From Arthrobacter sp. Soil736 (GTDB lineage: Bacteria > Actinomycetota > Actinomycetes > Actinomycetales > Micrococcaceae): a stretch of DNA of 64,000 nucleotides. The position numbers and the translations under genes are program-made. The DNA is taken from assembly GCF_001428005.1 (NCBI RefSeq), contig NZ_LMSB01000034.1, positions 333,779 through 397,778 on the forward strand, given 5' to 3'. Within the stretch, counting starts at the first letter, position 1; the number at the start of each line of letters is the position of its first letter. The notes beneath the pieces are model-generated. The model made no database searches and was not told the origin of the DNA. It worked only from the letters and a program-made list of their open reading frames with translations. Below are positions 7,806-15,313 of this stretch, piece by piece.

Positions 7806-10034
7806 ATGAGCCGCGATCCTTGTCCCTCCCCTGTCGGACCAACGTTGTTGCGGCGCGCCCGGCGGAGATCGCCAGCCCGGAACACAGGCCGGCTGTTGTG
7901 CCTCCTGCTGCTGACCGCGGCGCTTTCTGCACAGTTCCTCCCGGCCGCCGGCGCCGGCTCCGATCCCGACGGCGGCTACCGGCCCGGCAGTCCCGGCCTC
8001 GGCGATCCGTACTATCCGCTGGACGGCAACGGCGGTTACGACGTCGGCCACTACCTGCTTGACCTCAGCTACGACCCCGCGACCAACGGCCTGGCCGGTT
8101 CCGCCACGATCAGCGCCCAGGCAACGCAGAACCTTTCGGCGTTCAACCTGGATCTGGACGGCCTCACGGTCCGCTCCGTCAAGGTTGACGGCGAGGCGGC
8201 CGCGTTCAGCCGCAGCGGCACGGAACTCACGGTGACACCGCGCCATGGCCTCAAGGACGGACGGGAGTTCGAGACCGTCGTGGCGTATGACGGCGTGCCA
8301 AAGACCCTGACCGCCCAGTTCGGCACCTCCGGGTTCATCCACACCGACGACGGCGCCCTCGTGATCGGGCAGCCCCATGTGGCCGCAACGTGGTTCCCCG
8401 CCAACGACCACCCGTCGGACAAGGCCTCCTTCACGTTCCGGATCACGGTTCCGCAGGGGCTGCAGGCGGTGGCAAACGGTGTCCTCCGCGAACAGGAGAC
8501 GGAATCTGCGCAGGGCCGGGGACAGGGCCGGACAACCTGGGTCTGGAACGCGGACGAGCCGATGGCCACCTACCTTGCGACGGCGAGCGTCGGCCAGTTC
8601 CGGCTCAATGCCTACCGGGACGGCCGGATCAGCTACGTGGATGCCATCGATCCCGACCTCTTCACCCCGGTGGTGACGCCGCGGACCGGCGCGAACTTCG
8701 CGTGGTCGCACGCCGGCACGGGTTCATACACGCGCCTAACCAGGACCATCCGCGTTCCGCAGGCCGGCACCCGGCTCTCGTTCTGGCTCACGCGGAACAT
8801 CGAAGCGGGGCGGGACTTCACCTTTGTGGAGGCGCGCACGCCGGGGGCCGCGGACTGGACCACGCTGCCGGATACGAACGGCCACACGTCCGCTGACACG
8901 GGCCGGTCCTGCACCAGCCTGCTGGCGCTCCACCCGTTCCTGAAGCACTACCAGACGCCCGGCAGCAAGGGACTGTGCGCGCCCACAGGCAGTTCGGGTA
9001 AGTGGTGGGCGGCCACCGGGCAGGGCACGGGCTGGGAGCCGTGGTCCATCAACCTTGCCGGCTTCGCCGGGAAAAGCGTGGAAGTCTCGCTCACCTATGT
9101 CAGCGATGACGCCATCCCCTTCGACGGCGTGTCCCTGGATGACATCACCGGCCCGGCCGGGGAAGGCTCCACGTCCTTCGAGACGGACGGCAACACCATG
9201 GACGGCTGGACCGCCACGGGCCCTCCTTCCGGCAGTCCCCCCAGCGCAGGCCGCTGGACCGCCGGGACGCAGGGGCCGCCGTCGCTCGGCGACAAAGTCC
9301 AGGCGTCCTTCAAGAGGCAGCCGGAGATCATCAGGTTCCTGGCCGGGTTCCTGGGTCCGTACCCGTTCAAGGCCGCCGGAGGAATCGTGGATGACGTGAG
9401 GAACCTCGGTTTTGCGCTGGAGAACCAGACCAGGCCCATCTATTCCCGGCTCTTCTTCGCCACGCCGAAGGGCGGCGACTCGGTGGTGGTCCACGAGCTG
9501 GCACACCAGTGGGTGGGCGATGACCTGTCGGTGAAGGAGTGGCGGGACATCTGGCTCAATGAAGGATTCGCCACCTACGCGGAGTGGCTGTGGAGCGAGA
9601 AGGAAGGACGGGAAACTCCGCAGCAGCTGTTCGATTTCTATGCCGCCGCGATACCCGCGAAAGCACCGTTCTGGTCGGTCAGGATCGGCGATCCCGGAAC
9701 GGCCGCCCTCCTCGACTTTGCCGTCTATGCGCGCGGCGCCATGACGCTGCACGCGCTTCGAACGCGCGTGGGTGATGAGGTGTTCTTCGACATCCTGAAG
9801 GAGTGGACGGATTCCCACGCCGGCGGCAACGTCTCCAGCGCGGACTTCATGGAACTGGCACAGGAGCGTTCCGGCCAGGATCTGGCCGGCTTCTTCAACA
9901 CCTGGCTTTTCACGCCGTCCAAGCCGGCAGGGCTGGACGCCGCTGCACGCAAGTCCGCATCCCTCGCCGTCAGCCCGCCGGAGACTGCACGGTTCCTGGA
10001 GCAGCGGGTCCAGGCCGGAGTCAGGCCCCGATAG
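7806..10034 (+). CDS. Secreted M1-family metallopeptidase with inserted beta-sandwich region
   Basis: A 742-residue exported zinc peptidase. An Arg-rich n-region and hydrophobic core LLCLLLLTAALSAQFLPAAGA (about 32-52) form a signal peptide. Residues about 65-295 form the M1 N-terminal beta domain. The catalytic zinc site is HELAHQ at 563-568 with the third ligand Glu586 in WLNEGFATYAEW. Between residues about 297 and 495 lies a roughly 200-residue insertion (GTGSYTRLTRTIRVP, FVEARTPGAADW, SDDAIPFDGVSLDDI) resembling the jelly-roll found in immune-inhibitor-A type proteases. The enzyme probably degrades extracellular peptides. Its last 14 bp overlap the convergent pxpC. Confidence 0.88.
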   Translation: MSRDPCPSPVGPTLLRRARRRSPARNTGRLLCLLLLTAALSAQFLPAAGAGSDPDGGYRPGSPGLGDPYYPLDGNGGYDVGHYLLDLSYDPATNGLAGSATISAQATQNLSAFNLDLDGLTVRSVKVDGEAAAFSRSGTELTVTPRHGLKDGREFETVVAYDGVPKTLTAQFGTSGFIHTDDGALVIGQPHVAATWFPANDHPSDKASFTFRITVPQGLQAVANGVLREQETESAQGRGQGRTTWVWNADEPMATYLATASVGQFRLNAYRDGRISYVDAIDPDLFTPVVTPRTGANFAWSHAGTGSYTRLTRTIRVPQAGTRLSFWLTRNIEAGRDFTFVEARTPGAADWTTLPDTNGHTSADTGRSCTSLLALHPFLKHYQTPGSKGLCAPTGSSGKWWAATGQGTGWEPWSINLAGFAGKSVEVSLTYVSDDAIPFDGVSLDDITGPAGEGSTSFETDGNTMDGWTATGPPSGSPPSAGRWTAGTQGPPSLGDKVQASFKRQPEIIRFLAGFLGPYPFKAAGGIVDDVRNLGFALENQTRPIYSRLFFATPKGGDSVVVHELAHQWVGDDLSVKEWRDIWLNEGFATYAEWLWSEKEGRETPQQLFDFYAAAIPAKAPFWSVRIGDPGTAALLDFAVYARGAMTLHALRTRVGDEVFFDILKEWTDSHAGGNVSSADFMELAQERSGQDLAGFFNTWLFTPSKPAGLDAAARKSASLAVSPPETARFLEQRVQAGVRPR

Positions 10035-10953
10035 CGCCGAGGAAACGGATCCGCTGGCCGGGCCGTGCCTGGCCGAGGAGATCCAGGTCAGCCCGCCGCA
10101 CGACGGCGATCACGGGGTAGCCGCCCGTCACCGGGTGGTCTGCCAGGAACACGGTGGGAAGGCCCGACGGCGGCACCTGCAGCGCGCCGAGCACGGCACC
10201 TTCGCTGGGCAGCTCTTCCGTCCGGTTCTGGCGGAGGGGCCTGCCCAGCAGCCGCGCCCCGATCCGGTTGGATTCCGGCGACATCGTCCAGAACTGGCCG
10301 GTGAGCCGGCGGAGGGACGCGTCGTCGAACCAGTCGGCTCTGGGGCCCCGGTCCACCCGCAGGGCGATGGGACTGTCAGGGTCCGGCGCGCGGCGGAAAA
10401 CACGGCGGAAGACCTCGGGCGCCGGGATCTGCGCCGTTGGAGTGGCCGCCGCGCCTGGACCGTTCACGGCGCCTGGACTACCCGCGGTGCCGTTGCCGCG
10501 CGCCAGGGCGAGGGTGTCCCCCGCCTTCAAGGGCGGCGGCCCCTCGCCGGAGAGCAGGTCGGCACTGCACGAACCCAGAAGCTCCGGGGCGGCGATGCCG
10601 CCGGACACCGCCAGGTAGTAGCGGATCCCGAACGCCGGTGGGGCGAATGCCATGACCGCTCCCGGCGGAACCCGGACGGCCTGGTATGGGTCAATGTCAG
10701 TGCCGTTGACAGTGACTCTTCCCTCGGCCCCCGTCACGGCCACGCTGGCTCCGGTGACGAACCGCAGGCGGAGTCCGCCCAGCAGCACCTCAAGTCCCGC
10801 CGCTCCGGGCGCGTTGCCCAGCAGGGCATTGGCCAGCATCAGTGATTTTCTGTCCAGCGCACCCGAGGGGCTCAGTCCCAGGTGGGCCGACCCGCGCCGG
10901 CCCAGGTCCTCGATGAGCGTCAGCGGGCCCGGGGCCATCACCACGATGCCCAT
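10021..10953 (-). CDS. pxpC: 5-oxoprolinase subunit C (biotin-dependent carboxyltransferase family, KipA)
   Basis: A 310-residue subunit of the ATP-dependent 5-oxoprolinase PxpABC, which opens the 5-oxoproline ring to glutamate. Family signatures are LTLIEDLGRRGSAHLGLSPSGALD near the start and PSEGAVLGALQVPPSGLPTVFLADHPVTGGYP near the end. It is the large partner of PxpB. Its ATG shares one base with the PxpB stop (TGATG), showing coupled translation. Its 3' end overlaps the M1 peptidase gene by 14 bp on the opposite strand. Confidence 0.9.
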   Translation of the reverse strand: MGIVVMAPGPLTLIEDLGRRGSAHLGLSPSGALDRKSLMLANALLGNAPGAAGLEVLLGGLRLRFVTGASVAVTGAEGRVTVNGTDIDPYQAVRVPPGAVMAFAPPAFGIRYYLAVSGGIAAPELLGSCSADLLSGEGPPPLKAGDTLALARGNGTAGSPGAVNGPGAAATPTAQIPAPEVFRRVFRRAPDPDSPIALRVDRGPRADWFDDASLRRLTGQFWTMSPESNRIGARLLGRPLRQNRTEELPSEGAVLGALQVPPSGLPTVFLADHPVTGGYPVIAVVRRADLDLLGQARPGQRIRFLGAIGA

Positions 10954-11603
10954 CAGGCCTCCCTGAACCGCACGGTGTCACCCGGCCGGATCAGCGCGGG
11001 TTCCGGCCGGGCCGAGTCCCAAAGCACCGCCGTCGTGGTTCCGATCAGCTGCCAGCCACCCGGGGAGGAGCGCGGATACACACCGCTGAACTCGCCGGCG
11101 AGCCCCACGGCCCCGGCCGGCACTGCGGTCCGCGGCGTGCTGCGGCGGGGCACGGTCAGCTGGTCGCCGTCCGTGACGAGGTAGACGAAGCCGGGCGCGA
11201 ACCCCGCGAACGCCGCCGTCCAGTGCGCGCCGGTATGGCGCCTCACGACGTCGGCCTCGGTGATCCGGAGAAGTCGCGCCACCTCGGCCAGGTCCTGGCC
11301 GCCGTACGCGACCGGGATTTCCACGGTCCGCCCGGACTCAGCGGCGCCGTGGTCCGGCTCAGCCGCGGAAAGCCAGGCCAGGACGTCCGACGGCGCCAGC
11401 GCGTCGGGGTCGAAGGTCACCAGCACGGTCCGCGCAGCCGGCACGACGTCCACGACGCCCTGCGGACGGCCCGCACTTCCGGCGCCGATGAGACCGCGGT
11501 AGAACGCGATGACGGCCGCCAGGTCCGGCAGCTCCACGAGGAAGGCGCTGTCGCCATAGGGCACCACGGCGGGCAGCTCAGGCGAAGGGCTCAAGCTCCA
11601 CAC
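10953..11603 (-). CDS. pxpB: 5-oxoprolinase subunit B (KipI family)
   Basis: About 216 residues. Conserved motifs are VVPYGDSAFLVELPD at the N terminus, then PVAYGGQDLAEVARLLRITEADVVRRHTGAHW and FAGFAPGFVYL, and the C-terminal GWQLIGTTTAVLWDS. The frame extends upstream to 11666 inside pxpA. I chose GTG 11603, which gives a normal N terminus and a 26-bp overlap with pxpA, but no strong ribosome site supports it and a later GTG near 11567 is possible. It forms a complex with PxpC, and with PxpA makes 5-oxoprolinase. Confidence 0.85.
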   Translation of the reverse strand: MWSLSPSPELPAVVPYGDSAFLVELPDLAAVIAFYRGLIGAGSAGRPQGVVDVVPAARTVLVTFDPDALAPSDVLAWLSAAEPDHGAAESGRTVEIPVAYGGQDLAEVARLLRITEADVVRRHTGAHWTAAFAGFAPGFVYLVTDGDQLTVPRRSTPRTAVPAGAVGLAGEFSGVYPRSSPGGWQLIGTTTAVLWDSARPEPALIRPGDTVRFREA

Positions 11604-12327
11604 CAGCTTCTTGGAGGCCCGCCCGAACGGCGGCCGCCATGCCCACGGCGCCCGGCGTATCGCCATGGATGCACAGCGAATCAGGGTCCACGCGCACCAC
11701 CGAACCGTCCACGGCCACCACCTCGCCCTTCAACGCGAGGCGGACGGCCCGCTCCACGATCGGTCCGACGTCGTGCAGCACGGCGCCGGCCTGCGAGCGC
11801 GGCACCAGGGTGCCGTCGGGCAGGTAGGCGCGGTCCACGAAAGCCTCGCGGAACACAGGGTGGCCCGCTTCCTCGGCGTGCTTCAGCAGCTCCGAACCCG
11901 GCAGGCCCAGGACCGGCAGGCCCGGATCGTACGCGTGAATGGCGGCCACGATTGCCGAGGCCTGCTCGGCGTCGTGGAACGCCCGGTTGTACAGGGCGCC
12001 GTGCGGCTTGACGTAGTCCACGGATGCGCCCACAGCATGTGCCACTCCGTCGAGCGCACCCAGCTGATACAGGACATCGCCGAACAGCTCGTCAAAGGAC
12101 ATGTCCAGGGAACGCCGTCCGAATCCCGCGAGGTCATGGTAGCCGACGTGCGCCCCGACCGTGACATCGAGCTCGAAGGCGGCACGGCAGCTGTCCAGCA
12201 TGGTGACCGGATCCCCGGCATGGAAACCGCACGCCACGTTGGCGCTGGTGACGATCTGGAACATCGCGGCGTCATCGCCCATAGTCCACGAGCCGAAGGA
12301 CTCCCCCAGATCAGCGTTCAGATCCAC
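11578..12327 (-). CDS. pxpA: 5-oxoprolinase subunit A (LamB/YcsF family)
   Basis: The LamB/YcsF family signature is complete: VDLNADLGESFGSWTMGDD at the start, ANVACGFHAGDP, VGAHVGYHDLAGFGRR, VKPHGALYN, and FVDRAYLPDGTLVPRSQAGAVL. I chose GTG 12327 because GGAAGG lies 8 nt upstream and the product then begins like other family members. GTG 12348 would add 7 residues. The start overlaps the preceding gene by about 17 bp. PxpA works with PxpB and PxpC on 5-oxoproline, a spontaneous cyclisation product of glutamine and glutamate. Confidence 0.92.
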   Translation of the reverse strand: MDLNADLGESFGSWTMGDDAAMFQIVTSANVACGFHAGDPVTMLDSCRAAFELDVTVGAHVGYHDLAGFGRRSLDMSFDELFGDVLYQLGALDGVAHAVGASVDYVKPHGALYNRAFHDAEQASAIVAAIHAYDPGLPVLGLPGSELLKHAEEAGHPVFREAFVDRAYLPDGTLVPRSQAGAVLHDVGPIVERAVRLALKGEVVAVDGSVVRVDPDSLCIHGDTPGAVGMAAAVRAGLQEAGVELEPFA

Positions 12328-13144
12328 CGTTGCCGCCTTCCGGCGCACGGTTCAGCGTCGCGCCTGCTGTTGATTCTGCTGTTTCCGCCGTTGCCTTCAG
12401 TTCCCCGGGAATGGTGTCCGGCAGCGGGCCGAACGCCTCCTTGGCATTGGCCACGACCGCACGGCCCATCATGAGGTTGCCGGCACCGCCCACCACAGCG
12501 CCGATGCCGAACGGCAGCGCCCGCCCGAACAGTGCCGTGCCCTGCCGCCTCAGCAGGCTCCGAAGGAAGACTTTCTGGACGTGCTCGCGAATGGAGCCGA
12601 ACCCCGATGACGGCATCTTGCGGGCCAGGACATTTCCCCAGGCCTGAGTGGCGCCCTTCCCCTGCCCCAGGGCCTGGCCGCTCAGCGACCCGAGCAGCGC
12701 GGTCCCTTCCTCACCCAGCATCACTGCCATGACCATGGTGCTGGCTTTGTCCGGATCCGTCATCCGGATGCCGTGCAGCTCGGCCAGCGCCGTCGCATAG
12801 ACCGCCGTCGCCTCGAGGAAGGCCACGGTGGCTGCGGCGGAGAGGCCGAGCGAGGCGATGGTTCCTACCCCCGGGACCACGGCCGTGGCGCCCACCAAGG
12901 CGCCTCCGCCGGTGACCGCGGCGAGGTAGTCGCGTTCCATTCTCGTCGCCAGCTGGGCGGCGGAAGCGTGCGGGAAGCGGCGCTGGAGGCGGCGGATGTA
13001 CGACAGTACGAGCGGGCGCTGGATATCTACCGCGCGAAGCAGCAGATTGTGGACCCCTGGTTTGGGGTTGCCGTGGGCATCGAACACTGCATTGTGTGCT
13101 GTTTCCTGCGCGATTCTCACCGCCGGATTGCGTCGCCTGGCCAT
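12311..13144 (-). CDS. Uncharacterised protein with glycine-rich hydrophobic segments
   Basis: About 277 residues from ATG 13144, preceded by AGGGG; GTG 13150 is an alternative. The N terminus is basic (ARRRNPAVRIAQETAHN). A hydrophobic Gly/Ala-rich hairpin spans GGGALVGATAVVPGVGTIASLGLSA, and a second, FGIGAVVGGAGNLMMGRAV, lies near the C terminus. Such paired hydrophobic loops suggest peripheral or hairpin membrane insertion, as in EcsC-like proteins, but I cannot assign the family firmly. It runs into pxpA with a 17-bp overlap, so it is probably cotranscribed with the 5-oxoprolinase genes without an obvious link. Confidence 0.6.
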   Translation of the reverse strand: MARRRNPAVRIAQETAHNAVFDAHGNPKPGVHNLLLRAVDIQRPLVLSYIRRLQRRFPHASAAQLATRMERDYLAAVTGGGALVGATAVVPGVGTIASLGLSAAATVAFLEATAVYATALAELHGIRMTDPDKASTMVMAVMLGEEGTALLGSLSGQALGQGKGATQAWGNVLARKMPSSGFGSIREHVQKVFLRSLLRRQGTALFGRALPFGIGAVVGGAGNLMMGRAVVANAKEAFGPLPDTIPGELKATAETAESTAGATLNRAPEGGNGGSER

Positions 13145-13251
13145 CGTCACCCCTGCCTCGATACAGCCAACAGCCGGTTGCTGTCGTCTAGCCTTAACAC
13201 TAGGCCACGGCCCCTGACGCCATGGCCCGGGAGCATGCCACCAGGCAGCAG

Positions 13252-13842
13252 CTAGATCGCCCAGGACTCGGCCACGGCCATGTACGCGGAGGAGGACGGC
13301 CCGCGCGGCCCCGGATACACCGTGGGCGCCCCCGGCCATTCCACCCCGAATTCGGTCAGCCTGCCCGTGCCGCATGGCAGGTAGACATTGCTCAGCGCGG
13401 CGCTGGCAGGCCCGAGCTGGAAGCCCGGCGCGGCAAACTGCCGCCGGTCCAGCACCCCGGAGAGCTCGAGCGACGCGCGGCGCCCCGTGGCAGTGAATCC
13501 GCGCTCAAGGTCCAGTTTGACGTCGAAGGCGTCGTCGGTATGGCTGATCGCGCCCAGCGGAAAGCGCGCGGCCTCCGGGAAGAAGCGGGTCAGTTCGGAG
13601 GCAAGGGTTGCGGCGAAGAACTCGCTGGATCCGTAGCTGCGCCAGCCCTGGAGTGTGGCCACGAGCAGTGCGGTCCCTGTCCCCCACTTGGACCAGTCGG
13701 CCATCCAGAACGATGCGAAGCAGCTGGCGGGCTCGCCGGGAACGTGGGTGCCTTTCCGGTCCACGGGGTGCAGGGCAAGGCCGCAATTGGCACCGATGAG
13801 CGCCACGCTGCGCCGCCGCGGTCCGGCGGGTATGTTCCCCAT
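13252..13842 (-). CDS. Hypothetical protein, 196 residues
   Basis: No recognised domain. The sequence has mixed beta-rich character: RRSVALIGANCGLALHPVDRKG at the N terminus, a TrpTrp-containing FASFWMADWSKWGTG stretch, and FEVxLDLERGFTATGRRASLELSGVLDRR-like strands in the middle. There is no signal peptide or membrane segment. GC content and codon use match the neighbours, and the frame is uninterrupted, which supports a real gene. It is divergent from the MFS gene with 61 bp between starts. Confidence 0.55.
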   Translation of the reverse strand: MGNIPAGPRRRSVALIGANCGLALHPVDRKGTHVPGEPASCFASFWMADWSKWGTGTALLVATLQGWRSYGSSEFFAATLASELTRFFPEAARFPLGAISHTDDAFDVKLDLERGFTATGRRASLELSGVLDRRQFAAPGFQLGPASAALSNVYLPCGTGRLTEFGVEWPGAPTVYPGPRGPSSSAYMAVAESWAI

Positions 13843-13903
13843 GCCAAGAGCCTATCCCGGCCCGCACGTTCCCCCGGGCACTGGCTCGGTTTAAGATTGC
13901 CCT

Positions 13904-15238
13904 GTGCCACTCCCCCGAGCCCTGCGTCCGTTTGCCCACCGCGAATACCGGGTGCTGATCGGTGCGCTTGCCGTGTCCATCTTCGGTTCGGGCATGTGGG
14001 CCGTGGCCATGGTTTACCAGGTCATCCACATCGGCGGCGGCCCGCTTGAACTGTCCCTCGTGGCCACGGCCGGAAGCGTCGGGCTGGTGGCGTTTGTCCT
14101 TGCCGGCGGGATCGCGGCGGACCGTGTTCCGCAGCGCCTGCTGATCATCGCTGTGGAGGGCACCAATCTCGCTGTCATCGCCGGCATCAGCGGGCTGGCG
14201 ATGGCGGGCTGGCTGCAACTCTGGCACCTGGCGGCCGGCGCGTTCGTGCTGGGCGTGGGCGCGGCGTTCTTCTTCCCGGCGTACTCCGCGATCCTGCCCA
14301 GGATCCTGCCTGCGGAGGATCTGCTGGCGGCCAACGGCATGGAGGGGAGCATGCGGCCCATCCTGCAGCAGGCGGCGGGACCGGCGGTGGCAGGCATCGT
14401 CGTGGCCGCGCTGTCGCCGTCCCACGCCGTGACAGGCGTGGCCATGTGCCACCTGCTGGCCTTCATCATCCTGAATTTCCTCGGCCAGCACGCGCTGGAT
14501 GCCCCGGCCAACGGCGCCGACCATGGATCACCCGCCGGGCCCGCAGACAGCCACACCGCAGAACCGCCAGCCAGGAAATCGTTCTTCCACGACCTTCGCG
14601 AGGGAGTCAGCTACACGCTCCGCACGCCGTGGTTGCTCTGGACGCTGCTGTGGGCCTGCATCTCCGTGTTGTTCCTGATCGGGCCAATCGAGGTGCTCCT
14701 GCCCTTCGTGGTCCGCGACCAGCTGGGCGGGGACGCCAGGATGTTCGGCTTCCTGCTCGCCGTGATGGGAATCGGCAGTGCCGCAGCCTCGCTCGTCACC
14801 GCTTCCTTCAGGCTCCCCCGGCGGTACCTGACCGTGATGATGGTGTCCTGGGGCGCCGGCAGCCTGCCGCTGGCAGCCGTGGGGATCATTGACAGTTTCT
14901 GGATGTTGGCCCTGGCGCTTTTCATTTTCGGCGCCACGGGCAGCGTGGGCATGGTCATCTGGGGGACGCTGCTGCAGCGGCGAGTGCCCGCGCACCTGCT
15001 GGGACGCGTCTCAAGCCTGGACTTCTTTGTGTCGCTGGCCCTCATGCCGGTGTCGATGGCCCTGGCGGGCCCCGCGGCGGCAGTGCTCCCCATCTCGCTC
15101 ATCTTCCTGGTGGCCGGAGGCGTCTGCCCCGTCATGGCGGTCGTGGCGATGGCCGTGGCCGGGATGCCCTCGGACGAAATCGCCCATCCGCTGGACCGCC
15201 GTCCCAGCCTCTCCGCGGACGCCGAAGCCAGCCGGTAG
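13904..15238 (+). CDS. MFS transporter, TetA/enterobactin-exporter-like subgroup
   Basis: A 444-residue major facilitator with about 12 membrane spans, starting at GTG 13904. The N terminus LRPFAHREYRVLIGALAVSIFGSGMWAVAMVYQV resembles the EntS/MFS_3 drug and siderophore exporter group, and GGIAADRVPQR is the loop 2-3 motif A. A charged insertion of about 35 residues (DHGSPAGPADSHTAEPPARK) separates the halves. The C terminus is short and acidic. The substrate is unknown; export is more likely than import for this subgroup. A strong hairpin follows. Confidence 0.82.
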   Translation: MPLPRALRPFAHREYRVLIGALAVSIFGSGMWAVAMVYQVIHIGGGPLELSLVATAGSVGLVAFVLAGGIAADRVPQRLLIIAVEGTNLAVIAGISGLAMAGWLQLWHLAAGAFVLGVGAAFFFPAYSAILPRILPAEDLLAANGMEGSMRPILQQAAGPAVAGIVVAALSPSHAVTGVAMCHLLAFIILNFLGQHALDAPANGADHGSPAGPADSHTAEPPARKSFFHDLREGVSYTLRTPWLLWTLLWACISVLFLIGPIEVLLPFVVRDQLGGDARMFGFLLAVMGIGSAAASLVTASFRLPRRYLTVMMVSWGAGSLPLAAVGIIDSFWMLALALFIFGATGSVGMVIWGTLLQRRVPAHLLGRVSSLDFFVSLALMPVSMALAGPAAAVLPISLIFLVAGGVCPVMAVVAMAVAGMPSDEIAHPLDRRPSLSADAEASR

Positions 15239-15258
15239 CTCATCCGCCTCAGCACAAA

Positions 15259-15296
15259 CTGATGGCCGGTTACCCAGACGGGTAACCGGCCATCAG
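15259..15296. terminator. Bidirectional terminator between convergent genes
   Basis: Perfect 17-bp stem (15259-15275 with 15280-15296) and a 4-nt AGAC loop. It lies 20 bp after the MFS stop and 17 bp from the GH65 stop. Confidence 0.8.
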
Positions 15297-15313
15297 CGGC
15301 GTTACGTGAACGG

